From NCBI GenBank assembly GCA_905221605.1, contig CAJNDS010002714.1:127716-191715 (forward strand): 64,000 bases of DNA, written 5' to 3'. This DNA comes from Symbiodinium natans. Taxonomy: Eukaryota; Sar; Dinophyceae; Suessiales; Symbiodiniaceae. Positions 42,520 to 54,775 of the stretch are shown here, in pieces. The number at the start of each line of letters is the position of its first letter. The stretch's first letter is position 1. The position numbers and the translations under genes are program-made. The notes beneath the pieces are model-generated. The model ran no database searches. It was not told the origin of the DNA and saw nothing but the letters and a program-made list of their open reading frames with translations.

Positions 42520-45500
42520 GTCTAGGCGGTCTAGGGTTGAGAGCTGAATTTGTAGGAGTCCAATGTCTAGGCCAAGACACTTCCAGGCATTTCAAACTTC
42601 CCACAACCCCAACTGAAGCCTCTTAAGCCCATGGAAGCTTTTCGTTGGGTGGTTCGCGGGTAACAGGGGGTCGCTGCCGCCAAAAAGAAGAAATCGGACA
42701 CAGTGTGGGGTAAAACTGTGTCGCTGGCTGCGCAATGTTCGTCCGGAACCTGTAGGGGCTGTAGGGGTACAGTGGTTTCGCTGCCCTTGGCTTCTTTGAA
42801 GGCTGTTCGGAGGTCACTTGTGGTCGCTCAATGATAGAACGGTGTGATTCGCAACCACAAGGCAAGCCATGTCGAGGGCTATTCTTTTGGTTGAACTCAG
42901 AAGGTCCGGGGGGCAATCGTACCTCTCACAGGACCTCTCGATGACTGTGTGCCCAGCTTCGAAGTGCACTGTGGCCTTGGCACGCTTCCGAGCAATTCTT
43001 GGAAAAGTGTCATTCTTCTGAAACCCAAAAGGTAGCAATGAGCTTGGAAACAGATCACTCACTTGGTCACAAGAAGCTTGGAAACAGATGAACAGGAAAT
43101 CCACTGTGGACATGTTGCTCTGTTTCACAGCATTCGCCTGAAACTTCACGAGCCGAGGATTTCTCGCACGGTGGTACAACAGGCTATCTCACATATTTGT
43201 CATATGATTATCGACTATTGATATAGATCTAGATATAGATAGCCTAGAGAAGAATGTGACTGAAAGCTATGAGCAAAGAATCTCGGTGGTTGTCTGTAGA
43301 GTTCTCTCTTCAAATGTTTCTTCGCGTTGCCTTGCGATGCTTCACAGTTCAAAAAGTGATAAGTCGTCATTGTAACCATTCAGTGGACAGCAAACATGAG
43401 TAAGCTGATGGCCTAATGAGCCCATGAACATGCCAGGTGCCATTGCGACTGAGCTCTGCGGCAGGAAGTGGCCAGGGTGCGAATGAGGCGTGGAAGGGTT
43501 TAGAGAGAGGAGTGTAGAGATTCTTGGGATGTAGAGTTTCGTTGTGAACTTTCAGAGTGTGTCATTCTAGGCTCCACAGGGTGCATTGCCGAATTTCCTG
43601 AAATTGCATCTCGTGTGTGATGTTTAGGCATAGGCTTCATGGGGCTGAACATGATGTTTGTCATTACAGAGCCAGATCGAAGGTCAGATGTGGGACTGCA
43701 ATGTGGGTGTGCACTGAAGCAGAGACATGTGATGAAGGCTTTCTGTCAGCCAGTGTCTTCTGGCGGTGCAAGAGCAACATAACATAGAAAAGGCCACTTA
43801 AAGTCAAAGAGCGCAGAAGGCAGACCCTCGAGCCCTGTTGCCCCATCGATCTTTTCAATGCAGGGGGCCGTGGAGCAGAATGTGGATGCTGCGTGGTGGC
43901 AGTCAGCTGGGACTCTGAATTCTTCTTAACATATTGGAAGGATCAGTGCGTAGCTTCCCTGAGCAGAAAGTGGTTCAAGGAGCAGACCTGCTCGCGGAGT
44001 AGGCGCTGTAGGTGTTGCTGTACCAGTTCCAAGGTGATCCGAACACTCAAGGAAGATAACCCGCACAAGGCACGGCTTCGGGGGGGGGGGTCCGGGACAC
44101 TGCAGGGGCAGTCAGCTCAGGTTACATGGGACCTCTCTATGCAAGATGCCAAAGGCTAGAGTCTGGAGGTTAGAATGGGGTGGGAGGCCGCGTGTCCCGC
44201 AAATAGCAGAAAGAAGCTCACAGTACTTCAATTTGACAATGCTTGATACCACCAGTCGAATCCCAATTCCTTGCACCCCCTGTATCTTTCCACCAGCTCA
44301 TCACTACCCGCTTGAATTGTGGAACAACTCATTCTTCGCACGCCTCGACCCGGACATAACCCTGAGGTCGCAAAGGCACTGAACAATGATCAGCCAGTAG
44401 TTGATTCTGGTTGTGCTTGCTCTTGGTTAACCTACCGCATGTACGCCAACATGCCGGAACCTGTGCCATACTTTCTCGTATTGTCAGGTATAGGTACATT
44501 TTTGGCTTCTTCAGATGCTAGTTGCTGGTTGTTGTGTACTTGTAACATTGATTTCTTTTGCCTGTGCCTCTCTTACCAATGTCTGTGCCAAATGCTCAGC
44601 TCGGTTACTGCACATCGCCAACATCGTCCCACAACTCATATTCGTTGATGCCTGACAACTTGACTGACAAGCCAGTCAACTCCGATAGCCCTTCAAAAGC
44701 CTCATTTTCGTGGCAGCTAACGTAACGAGCATTCAGCGTGACATTGAGCTCCACAAAAGGGAGGTATCTTGAATGCTTTGCAGGCTGAGGTGCATGATGA
44801 TGCGTTGAGCACGTAATCATCGCTGCGTTTGGCAAACAAACATGTCAGGTCTTGCAAGCAGGCTGTTGCACGCAGTTGCCCAAGTTGGAGTCTCGCAGGT
44901 CCTGGAGGATCTCTTCCGACACCTGCCGATGTTGACTGCGACGAACTTCCAAGACCCCTAGGGATGCAAGGGGGGCTTAGGGTTTGGGTTTCGGGAGGGA
45001 GGGTTGAAGGTTCTGCTGGTTGAGGGTTCGGGCTTGGCTTGCTAGGTTCAACATATGCAGGTCAAGAATACAACTGAAATAGGTCGGAACCCAGAAACGG
45101 GATGAAAAACAACATCGAAATTCAACCAGGACCGATTCTGCATAGGTGTGAAATAGGTAGCATGTGGAGACTAGAACACAGAAGACAAAGACAACAACCA
45201 ATGATATGAAACACTTCCTGCAAACCCTAGCAACCAAGGATATGAAACACTTCCTGTAAATCCTAATCCCTCCCCCGCCACCCCCCCGCCCCTCCTCTCG
45301 TCCCCGCTGGCCCTCGGGCCCACTCCCCCCCCCACCCCCTCCTCTTGAGCTGTAACAACAACCGTGGGAGACAGAACACCGGGGGGCAGGCAACGTCAGG
45401 GATCCAAAAAACTGTTGTGTGCCCGCGTTTGCTTGAAGTAGAGGTTGCACACAAAGGCATGGGGTGAGACTCGACTTGCAACAACTACCAGTGGCCTCAC

Positions 45501-45658
45501 CTCCACGTAATTGCGAGGCCGAGCAGGCTGTCCTCAATCTTGAGAGATGACCGATTAAGCTTGAGGCCCAACCACTCTCAATCCTGAAAAAAAACGCCCG
45601 GAAACCTGAGAGAAACCGGCATTCCCTTTGGCGACATTTTCCTGCGGTGCTGCGCGAG
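42520..45658. other. Long stretch with no exon recognised
   Basis: Probably one long intron or an intergenic gap. It holds short AT-rich and C-rich tracts (C-rich at about 45267-45340). Chance frames only. If the model is two genes rather than one, this is a natural boundary. Confidence 0.4.
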
Positions 45659-45709
45659 GACCTTTACACCGAGTTGGAGGCCTCGCACGGTGGGCTTTTC
45701 ATGGAAGGT
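45659..45709 (+). CDS. Exon, 17 codons
   Basis: GCGAG|G acceptor; DLYTELEASHGGLFMEG; GA donor in phase 0. Confidence 0.6.
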
Positions 45710-46349
45710 GAAAGGTTGTCGGCAATGGCACCTGCCCCATGGTACACCCCACTGGTTGTTGCCCTCGATTGGCCCTCGATGTGGGCAGCGCGACGTTTTG
45801 AACGGCCGATGCTTGATGTGTGGATTGGCGTAGCATATTGAACCACCGCAGGGTCCATGACCTGGGTCTCGAGCTATGCGGCAAGACTGTGGCACGACCT
45901 CGTTCGCAAAAAGGGACTGCGAGCCCCCGTAGTCTGAACCCGAATTCCAAGTCCTGGACAATGCCGGAAGCCTGGAGTCAAGGACAAGGCCAGCCCCAAG
46001 TGTCAATCTTTCAAGCTGCTGCCAGGCCATGGTTGCGCAGTTTGTGGCAACGGAGAATGTAGTCTGGGAGAAGAAGGTGAGCGAAGTTTCTCGGCTTCGA
46101 AATTCTAGCTGGCGCGAGCCCTTGTTGCCTTTGGCTGATTCAGGATGCCAGGCCTAGGCTTGGGGTGATAGGTGTTCGAATTAAGGTGTTCGGATTAAGG
46201 TGTGAGGGCTGTTGCATGGGCTTTAGTGGTTGAGTCCCTGAGGAAGGCTTAGAGATTCAGGATTCTCAAAGAAGAGGTCATGCTAGTTACATGTTTCTAG
46301 TGGTGTCTTCGCCGTGCAGAGATGGTGCAGACCTTTCTCGTTTGTTCAG

Positions 46350-46400
46350 GGTCTGATCGCTGTCGCTGATCTCATTGACACGGAGACAAGCCCGGAAGAG
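46350..46400 (+). CDS. Exon, 17 codons
   Basis: TTCAG|G acceptor and GAG|GT donor. GLIAVADLIDTETSPEE. Confidence 0.7.
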
Positions 46401-46592
46401 GTGTTGGACACGCCGCCCGGTACAGAAGATAGAGACATGGCGTGCTTGCATCACAGGCATGATCTCTGTTGTCTTTGTTCTCTTTTGAGACAGAATGTGC
46501 TTCCATGCATTGCGAGCGAATTCAATTCCCGACATTTTTTTTGGCGCTTCCAGTTGCGCTGACGCCATCCCAGCTTCACCGCCAGAGAGCAG

Positions 46593-46671
46593 GGGAGCGC
46601 TCCGAGAGATGGTGGGGTTCAGAGAGAGGGTCACAGTCGCAGTGCGGAAATGGTCCCGATGCAGTGTTCCT
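46593..46671 (+). CDS. Exon, 26 codons
   Basis: GCAG|G acceptor. GALREMVGFRERVTVAVR then KWSRCSVP. The donor is a consensus GTAAGT at 46672. Confidence 0.65.
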
Positions 46672-46855
46672 GTAAGTTACCCTGGCAGTTCTGGTCGCTG
46701 AGGATGGCTTCCGTGATCTTGGCCCGGAACCGCCATAGCACCCCAGCGGAAGAAGTTGATTTCGGTGTTTTGACACTTTGAGGCTGTCTGGGCGTATTCT
46801 TTCCACACCAAGACAAGATCCTGATTCTTCTCGCGACCAGTTGGTGGACACCGAG

Positions 46856-46940
46856 GCCGCTACCTGCAGTCTGTGCTAGCTGGCCTCTCCCAGCTCTCCG
46901 TGGCCCGAGATCGGCACGGCGAGGAGATTCGCAGGCCCTC
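46856..46940 (+). CDS. Exon, helical
   Basis: CGAG|G acceptor; RYLQSVLAGLSQLSVARDR then HGEEIRR. The frame stays open well past the stated end, so the donor is approximate. Confidence 0.65.
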
Positions 46941-47865
46941 AGTTGCCACGCTCACACTTGCACGCAACCAGAGCGTGTCTGAGAGAAGAGGCGGCTTGAA
47001 GCCCACCCTGGACCCTCGTGAACACCCAAGCTCAAAGCTTGAAAGGACCGAGACGGAGCTGAAAGCTCTCATCCAGCACTCCAAGACGATGCACTTGTGC
47101 CTTGGACCCGAAAACCCGAGCTTCGAGCAGTTGCAGCCTTGGCCCACAAAAGTGCCATCTTCCAGGAATCCCTTTGGCATGTCCAAACCTCCAAACTCGT
47201 CGCTACTTAACTCATAGGAAGATTCGGAAGTCAGGTGGAGCGGCCCATGGACATCTCCCATGTACTTTTGGCGCATGGTTGTAGGCATCGTTGCGAGGTT
47301 GTGGGCCGAATCCAGGAGAGAATATCGGAACAAATGTGGGCCAGAAATGTCATGACTTGTCATGATACCCGCCACCCTGATGTGGACAGCAGGGTGCCAA
47401 GCACAAATCAATGAGCAAGCACAGCTCATCAAAATAGCGAGGATTGAAATGCTCATGAACAGAGGAAGAGCAGAAGACTGATCTTGTGATGGTGGCTGTG
47501 CTTGGCCTTTTGGTTGTGGAGTCTTGTGTTGTTGCCCGCCTGCGCCTTGGATGCGTAACCTAGAAGCTCAAGATGGTTTTGTTAGGCTAGGCAGGCTAGG
47601 CAATGCCCGCAAAGCATGGAGTGCTTCATCTTTGCACCCTCGAGGCCCACACGGATTCTGGACGTCGCCAAGGCAGATGAGATCTGTAAACGTTGGTGTA
47701 AGCTTCGGGAACCTCGAGATGCCCCAATCGTCCTGCGTGACTGTTTTGCATCAGCGCCATAGACAAATAACGCTGAGGAAAGAAGCCCAGAACTCCACGC
47801 AAAAAGGCCTTCAAATCCAAGCCATGCAAGATCCAGCGGCAAAGCCCTGAAGCCCCAACGAGCAG

Positions 47866-47955
47866 CTTCGAGCCGGGCTCATCTCGGCCCTAGATCCACA
47901 GGCAGAGTCAGCCATCCTACGGGGAAGTGAGATCAACTTCTTGATCCGGAAGCAG
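47866..47955 (+). CDS. Exon, about 30 codons
   Basis: LRAGLISALDPQAESAILRG then SEINFLIRKQ. GA donor after CAG. The acceptor is GCAG followed by C. Confidence 0.65.
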
Positions 47956-48221
47956 GACTCTCCTCCTTCGACTTTTGGGTTTGTGGCACCATCGGTGCTT
48001 ATGGGATTGTTCCCTGTTGTGCCTCTTCGTGTCAGATCATTCTTGACCACCGAGAGCTGAAGTCAAATGATCGAGTCACTGTATCAGAGCCACGGCATGA
48101 CCTTGCGATGGTTCCGCATGGTTCCGCTAGTACTGTGTGCTCTCAAGATGCGAAGCCGCCACATCCCGCCACATCCTGCCACCTGGTTCCTTTGGTTGCA
48201 TCTGTCGTGGGCCCTGGGGAG

Positions 48222-48254
48222 GCCGCCAAAGTCAGGACCAAGACGGGCAACAAG
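48222..48254 (+). CDS. Possible small exon
   Basis: GGAG|G acceptor; AAKVRTKTGNK with a GC donor, phase 0. Confidence 0.35.
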
Positions 48255-48505
48255 GCTGGAATTTTCGACTGTTGCCCGCCCCGTGGCCAAGACCACGCCA
48301 AACCCACAATATACATGTGGATTCTGCACTCCTGCACCTACTCGATAGCGCCTCTGATCCCCAAGATGCACCATGCCGTACTGACAAGGCGGATTTGATG
48401 GGGTCTGGGGCATGTCGGGGTACTGTGTTCAGGAGTCTGCGCAGGTTCGGCGGAGAAGGGATCTCCTGTCAGTCCGGCGTAGGATTCGCACTCTGCCCAC
48501 GGCAG

Positions 48506-48547
48506 GTGGTTCGGGTTCGCCTTACGGACCTCATGGAGAAGGGCCAG
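48506..48547 (+). CDS. Exon, 14 codons
   Basis: GGCAG|G acceptor and CAG|GT donor. VVRVRLTDLMEKGQ. Confidence 0.65.
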
Positions 48548-49385
48548 GTGCATACCAAGACCCAAATACTCATTCCCTGAACTCTCGGAACTTGAGTTCG
48601 CAGGCACAAAGGGGACCTGCCTGAAGCCCTCCCTGATCACACTGCAATCTTGGACCATGCGCTTGTATGCGCTTCACAGATTGAGAGGAGTGGCCCCACA
48701 TGGCAGGTGTTAAAGAGGCCATGAAAGTTCAGTAATGGCGGCCTGGGCGTGTTAACCAATCAGGAATGTTGCCTCCGGTGTACGGAATGCAGCGTGTGTT
48801 TCCATTAAAGTCCCAGCTTTGACTCATCATTCAAAGTGTGGACTATTCCTTAGACCGGCTAGCAGAGGAAAATGCACAGAAGAAAAGAGGAAGCCGCAGT
48901 TCGGGGAGCAACCGCGCAGGTTTAAAGCCCCCCGGCACAGGTGTTGGCCTGCTACAGCGAGCTCGACACTGTCCAAGGCCAGCCCTAGATACACGGTTCC
49001 GAGTTCAGCATTTCGGGCGATAACCTACCCACCCTGCACTCCTGTTCCCGAGCTGTTGATGTCCAAATGGCATGAAGTACGGCAGGGATCATGATGGTTG
49101 ACATTTGTGAGCATTACTGAGGTGTGCTTGTAAGGTAGTGCCCGGGGGTAAAGATCCCGACAAGAGAATAATTGAAATGCTCTTTCTTGCCAGCCGCCTG
49201 TTTCTGTGCGATGCTCCCTGCGCAGAAAACGTTTACCTCACCCTTTGGTCCTCCGACTCGGACGTCATCATCCACGCCGCACGTTCGCAACGGCCGTCTG
49301 AAATTCCAGGGTTTTATCCAGACCGAAGCCCTGAAGCTGCACCACTGCACCAGTCGCTGGAGCAAATTTGAGCCTCGAGTTCAGG

Positions 49386-49470
49386 TGGGGCTGCTGGACG
49401 ATGAGGGCTTTCTCCTCGAGTTTGTGAAGCAATTCCCTGTCGCGGAGTCCCTGATCAAGCTCCACGGTCT
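49386..49470 (+). CDS. Exon, helical
   Basis: TTCAG|G acceptor; VGLLDDEGFLLEFVKQFPVA then ESLIK. The same frame is open from about 49172 to 49552, including GFIQTEALKLHHC upstream, so the true exon may be longer on either side. Confidence 0.65.
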
Positions 49471-49680
49471 GCACTTGCACTCTCTGAGTCGCAGATTTTT
49501 CGCCGAGCCTGACCCCAACGACTTGAAACCCGAACTTGTGCACGCATCTTGAACTTGCCTGTGCTGAGGCAGGTCGCCCTCGCTGACCGGAGTGCAACCA
49601 TTGGCCTGCCATCAGAAGGCCACCATTCTTGGCTTCGATCGGGCTCTCTTGGGTCTAAAGTTTAGGCTAAGGGCCGAACA

Positions 49681-49701
49681 GGGGGGGGGGGGGGGGGGGG
49701 G
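49681..49701. repeat. G21 homopolymer
   Basis: Uninterrupted G run in an intron; a possible G-quadruplex former on the plus strand or in RNA. Confidence 0.97.
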
Positions 49702-49813
49702 CTTTTCTGGGTCCATGGCTTTCCAGGAATTTCCAGGACTCCTCAAGGTCCAAGCTTGTCAGGGTTGACAAGTTGGGGGCGCATGTAAGAAGCCGATGCC
49801 TTGGAACCCAACA

Positions 49814-49840
49814 GAAACCCTACACCCTAAACCCTAAACA
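49814..49840. repeat. CCCTAAA telomere-like run
   Basis: ACCCTACACCCTAAACCCTA, about three degenerate heptamers. Confidence 0.85.
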
Positions 49841-50304
49841 GTCTGGCTTTCTGGACAGGACCTGTGCTGATGAAGTGGAGGGCCCTTGAATTGGCAAACC
49901 TCCTGAAGTCCGTCCCGCCAGCTGATTGAGTGTGGACTTCTGGTCCCACCGTAGGGCCAAGGTCTAGTTCAGGGCTCCAAGGAAGGAATCGTCACTTTTT
50001 TGTATGGAGCTCCCAAATCGTTGGGGATTCTCAGGCTCTAGATCTGTTCTTTCAGGGACTGTCGAGCGTTCTGACTAGTTCTGCTTGCACTTCCTTTGAG
50101 CTATAGGGTGATGGGTTCAAGCCCTGGATGTTCGGAGCAACGCGCATGCTCCGGTGATAATGTCGTGGCACGCTTGGAAGCAGCTCTTCCAGTTTGCTGT
50201 GCACACCTACCTGCACCCTCTCGGCCACTGATGCAGTCGATTCAAGCTGTTGTTGTCCTGAAATGTTGTGAGTAAGTGTTGACGTGCAGCGCCTTCTTGT
50301 CCAG

Positions 50305-50370
50305 GAAAAGGGACTGCATGACTGGAAGCGAGGGTGCAACTTCAGTGTGATCTGGTGCAAAGTCGCCGCA
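50305..50370 (+). CDS. Possible exon (strand uncertain)
   Basis: CCAG|G acceptor; EKGLHDWKRGCNFSVIWCK. Long frames are open on both strands here, so the call is weak. Confidence 0.35.
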
Positions 50371-50866
50371 GACTCTCTCTCTCTCTCTGCCAGAAGCTTT
50401 GGCAGTCCGGCTCCGCCATCCGCATCAAACAACTCGAGTAGTAGAGGTCCTCTTCTCGATGTCTTCTGGACCCCTTCACAGCCTCCTGCGCCCCAAAATG
50501 GCTTGCCGGTACGTTCCCTGTGTGAGCCGACCACCCGAAGCTCGCACGGAGCCCCACCTCGACTCGAGAGTCGAAGCAATGGCATGAACCACATTCCCCC
50601 CAAGAGGCGCTTAAGACTGCGTCCTCCAAAGGTACCATGCGCGATGCATGTTCAACACCTTCACTCGTTCAAGGAAGGCCCCGGCAGATCAAGGAGCATT
50701 TCAGGAGTCTAGGCCAACGCGGGGAATCTGAAGTCCGAAGCATGCCTCGCTTACTGAGGCTTTGCTGGGGCTGTGCTGGCTAGATGGAAGAGGGTCCTGT
50801 AGCACTCTCCACCCATTGCCCATTTCCACGTGCCGGTTCACTCTTGTGCGAGTCTTGCGCCTGCAG

Positions 50867-50960
50867 TCCACGCGAGTCATCCAATCTCCCGAAGACTTGG
50901 AGGGCTTCGATGCCTTACGGCCGGAGGACCGAAAGCCATTCAAGCGGTTGAAAGAGTCTT
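50867..50960 (+). CDS. Exon, resembles the end of a PARP-type zinc finger
   Basis: VIQSPEDLEGFDALRPEDRK then PFKRLKE. The pattern Glu-Gly-Phe-x-x-Leu-Arg-x-x-Asp resembles the last part of PARP-type zinc fingers (known family motif). The Cys/His ligands are not visible in this exon, so a match by chance is possible. Edges approximate. Confidence 0.5.
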
Positions 50961-51315
50961 GGGTAGGGAGCGTTGGTATCGAGCCGGACTGGTCGCTGCC
51001 AGCTAAGGGCTGTGACACGCTCATATCGAGCCTTATCTTGCATTCACGGTCTGCTCAGAACGCTACGCCGCTACATACTCATACAGTCTCAGGAACGTGA
51101 TACTGCAAGGCTGTGCAAGCCTCACTCGCCCGAGACAACACGAGACCACATGAGACCCTCAAGCCCGAACGCTCTAGCCAGTACAACTGAGACTTAGCCT
51201 CCGACAACTTTTGATGCGAGGTGTTTGGCTTCTCGAACATTCTTTGTTGATATTTTCGAGCAGCCGTATAGCTTATTATGAACTCAGATCCCCAGTGAAA
51301 CCATACGCGCCGCAG

Positions 51316-51387
51316 GACCAGGATCTGCTCCGCAGAATCATCTCCGGCTCAGAGGCGGTGAATGCTTCTCTCAGGGCATATGCTGAA
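51316..51387 (+). CDS. Exon, 24 codons, helical
   Basis: CGCAG|G acceptor and GAA|GC donor. DQDLLRRIISGSEAVNASLR then AYAE. Confidence 0.7.
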
Positions 51388-52244
51388 GCCCGGAAAACCT
51401 CGTTAAGAACGTGAAGAAAGAAGCGCAATCGAAAGGTCGCAAGGGTGTGGGCTTCAACCCCCTGGGACCATTTTGTAAATGCCCACTTCACAGCTGCCAG
51501 GACCTCCGGGGCGCTCGCTTCCTCTCAGCTGGGCCAAATGTCATAGGCAAGCGAGGCAGGTACCTGTTGGACCGGGTGGCGCACGGGATTGCACCTGGTT
51601 CTCTGAACCACCCCAGTAGGGTATCATTGCTTTTTTTTGACAGCGCTGCAACTCTGCTGCCAAGCAGCGGGGCGAGGAACCGCGATCTCTATTTAACATG
51701 TTCACCTGTTTTACCACCCCCCCCCCCCACCCCGAAATGCTGCGCCTTAGACTGCTGCTTTCTAACAACACACCTGATGCTTCAAACCCACGACGAAAGC
51801 TACAAGCCTGACCGCAGAAACTCATAACTTTTGGATGAGCTCAAGTGTACAACTCTGTCTCAGAGGGATCAACGTATCGAACCATGACACGGAAACAGCT
51901 TGAATTGCATCTCTCCCAAAACTTCCAACGCATCTCAAACTCCCTTGCCGAAAGGCCTGGGCGCAGATGATGGACCAGCTGGGAAGAGGCAGCGCTGAGA
52001 CTTTGACCGGGCGTGAGGAAACTCTTGAATTCTGAGGCCGAGGTTTGGTATTCAAGGGGGATCTGGAGTCCTGAAAAGCTGGGTCAGGAGAGCGTGTTCA
52101 TGCAGTTTTCAGGCCGGCTCGAGGGCCAAATTCTGTCCAGCCCAACTCTTTTCGCAATCGGCCAATGCATTTGCTCGAAGGAAGAGAAGTGATTGTAAAC
52201 ATGAAGCTTTGCTTGCCTTGACCGGGGGGGGTGGCTGGGGGAAG

Positions 52245-52298
52245 GATCCTGGTCTGCTTGTTCCAGACGCCTTTCGGCCGGAGGCCGAGGCGAGTTAG
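52245..52298 (+). repeat. Dispersed 55-base repeat, copy 2
   Basis: Partner of 18634-18688. It ends about 12 bases before the CTCCAG|G acceptor of the next exon. Confidence 0.85.
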
Positions 52299-52310
52299 TT
52301 GGCTCTCCAG

Positions 52311-52361
52311 GCGTCGAGAGCTGGAGGAGCAGGCAACTGCCGTCAACCTCCAGAAGGCAAG
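52311..52361 (+). CDS. Exon, coiled coil
   Basis: CCAG|G acceptor; RRELEEQATAVNLQKAR, with a GT donor. A second frame is also open, but this one is strongly helical. Confidence 0.55.
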
Positions 52362-52865
52362 GTCTGCGCGGTTCAGGCTTCGTGGCAAATAATTTCCTCG
52401 CATATACTGGACGTTTTCAGTTACTGTGGACCTTATTGCGGGTTTAGGGGGCCGGTGATGCAGATCTGGGACAATGAAAGAGGCTTTGTCGCTGGTCAGG
52501 ATGCATTGCCAAGTCACCTACTGTCCGACATGCTCCGACATGTTGACACGTATTATGCGGGACAAAAATCGCTGTCGCGCCTCATGAACAGCAACCACGC
52601 GTCGTCATGGTTGCAGGGTTTTGCACGCACATGGGATTTCCGAACTTAGGGTACCTTATTCGGGTCCTTATTACACAGGAATCCTCCTACTCAAGGGGTT
52701 CTATCTTCGGGGTCCCCTATTGTCGTAAACCCCCCACATAGCTCACGGGAGGTGAACTCTTTCCTTCACCCTGAATTGGATATACACCAGGGCGCTCGGG
52801 TGTGGACGAGATGCTGGGTTCGGAAGACAGAGCCAGGGTGCGGCTCCCAAAGGGTCAGGCTGTGA

Positions 52866-52895
52866 GGGTTTAGGGTTTAAGGCTTCGGGTTTCAG
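52866..52895. repeat. TTTAGGG telomere-like run
   Basis: GGGTTTAGGGTTTAAGGC, the reverse strand of the CCCTAAA-type runs seen elsewhere. Confidence 0.8.
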
Positions 52896-52938
52896 GTGCT
52901 CGGAAGCCCTGAATCCTATAAGGCCCCCGAGCCTGCAG

Positions 52939-53055
52939 AAGTGTTGCCCTTGGTGGAGTGGGTTCTGAGGCCGGATGGGATGATGGACGTTCCCTCGAAG
53001 AGCAAGAAAGAAGAGCTTGGCATGATCGTGGAGGAGGCTCGCAGGGCTCTCTCAG
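52939..53055 (+). CDS. Exon, 39 codons
   Basis: TGCAG acceptor followed by A, CTCAG|GT donor. VLPLVEWVLRPDGMMDVPSK then SKKEELGMIVEEARRALS. Among the clearest exons of this part; helical with a basic turn. Confidence 0.8.
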
Positions 53056-53118
53056 GTGTTCATGGGACGGGTGCTGCATCCCTGGCATTCGTGGTGGACC
53101 TTGCTGTGGAGTCCTTAA

Positions 53119-53196
53119 ATCCTATGAGCCTTAAAAGCCCTGAACCCTAAGCTCCAATAACCCCAAATCCCCAAAGCCCCAGTTAAACCCTATGAG
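53119..53196. repeat. Degenerate telomere-like run
   Basis: A chain of CCTATGAG, CCTTAAAAG, CCCTGAA and CCCTAAG words, decayed from a CCCTAAA-type array or independently biased. Confidence 0.55.
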
Positions 53197-53440
53197 CTCC
53201 ACGGAACCAAAGTCCTCAACTCTAACTTTGCGAGGCGTCCCCGGCAGTTCTTTTCTTAAACCGAAAATGGTGACCAGGACTGCCCGACCCGAAACCTCAA
53301 GCCTGTAATTCTGAGTGCAGGCCCAAGTGAGGGGGTAAGTCGTAGGCCGCAGTGACACGGGGGGCATGAGGGACCCAGCACATGCTCCCTTATAGCTTCC
53401 CAGAACTGAACAGAGAACAGACGTATCTGTTCCTTGGCAG

Positions 53441-53490
53441 ACGGATGACGGAAAGTTTGTGATTCAGTTTGAGAGCAAGGAGGCCTTGCT
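53441..53490 (+). CDS. Exon, about 16 codons
   Basis: GGCAG acceptor followed by A; TDDGKFVIQFESKEALL. Donor GA or GC, edge approximate. Confidence 0.6.
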
Positions 53491-53807
53491 CCACAAAAGA
53501 GGGTTGGGGCGTTCTGAGGTGTTCTGGCCTGTTGAGTTGTCTTTCTTGGGGATGGTGTTTGTGGTGCTTTGGGGAATGTGGGGAACAAGGCGCGTGTAGC
53601 AGGTTGAGGATGCCACTCACAGGCAATGTTGAGACTTTCAATTGGCTGTTGCCTCGGAAGCTGCCCTCGTGAGGCTGCGGGTTCCATCCCTCAGTAGCAG
53701 CTCAGTGCTGCAGCCAGATGCACCCAGCCCACATTCCTGCACCCTAAAGGTCCTAGAGTCTTCTGAAACCTCGAGACGCGCTCTCAGTGCTCACTTCCCT
53801 TAGTTCT

Positions 53808-53906
53808 TAAACCCAAAACCCTAAACCCTAAACATGCCCTGAACCCTACGCCCTAAACTCTAAGCTCTGGACCCGAAACACCAAACCCTAAGCCCTGAGC
53901 CCTAAG
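53808..53906. repeat. CCCTAAA telomere-like run, longest in the window
   Basis: Several exact CCCTAAA heptamers amid CCCTGAA, CCCTACG and CCCTAAG variants. It lies just upstream of the acceptor at 53931. Confidence 0.9.
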
Positions 53907-53931
53907 TCTTTGCTCGCCCCCTTGCTCTCAG

Positions 53932-54000
53932 CACGAAAAAGAGCGGCTCGAGATGCTGGAGAAGAGGAGGACGGGCCCGTCTCCTGAGCTCGGAGAAATG
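53932..54000 (+). CDS. Exon, 23 codons, charged helix
   Basis: CTCAG acceptor followed by C, ATG|GT donor. HEKERLEMLEKRRTGPSP then ELGEM. Confidence 0.7.
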
Positions 54001-54775
54001 GTTTATGATAAGAATTCTCGTAAACCACACATATACCATTCATAGTATTTACATACTATATTATATGATATGATATTCTATCATGTACATACGAAATTTG
54101 GTTTTTTTACGCGTGGGGAAGCGCTTACTCCCGCTCAAGCATCGTCACCACCCGGCCACAATCTTCAAAGAAACGTTGCGAGTTTCGATCTGAACAGGGT
54201 TCCTTTCCCGGTATTGGGGCGGGGGATCAGCAGAATGACGAGCCAAGCCGCGGTCACTCTGTGAAATGCTTTCAAAAGGGGCCCCTAGGATATCTAGAAC
54301 AGAGCCTCAGTCTTTGTCAGTGTTGAGCGTTTCAGATGTTGATATTGGAATCAGGTGAGCTGACATCAGAGCGTCCAATTTCATCTCGCCAGGTATCGCC
54401 GTATCAGAGCGTGGCTGAGGCAACGCACTGAGAGCACCCAGATTGCCCACCCCGAAAGAGGCAGTGCGCAGTAGGTCACAAAAGCGAAGCCCATTGTTCG
54501 CCTCCTGCAGAAGGCGTCCCTCACTCCATTTGAATCAAGCCCATGTTGAATTGATATCTGTATTTGTGGGCTTTGAGGCTGCAAGGCCTAAGGCTCAAGA
54601 ATTCGTCAACAGCGCCTTCAGCCCAAGCTTGCACCACCCAAACACGTGGAGGTATCCGCGAACTTTCGAGGGAAAGACCCAGAAGGCTGGATGTGGGGTC
54701 ACAGTGAACGCCTTCAGCCTCACAGTTTCAGCTTCAGCTTTTTGTGCACCACGTTTGTTTGTTGCCCTCATCCCG

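Noticed and set aside
50052-50603. 183-codon minus-strand frame
   Set aside because: A plus-strand frame of similar length overlaps it; with no splice or domain evidence on the minus strand it was not called.
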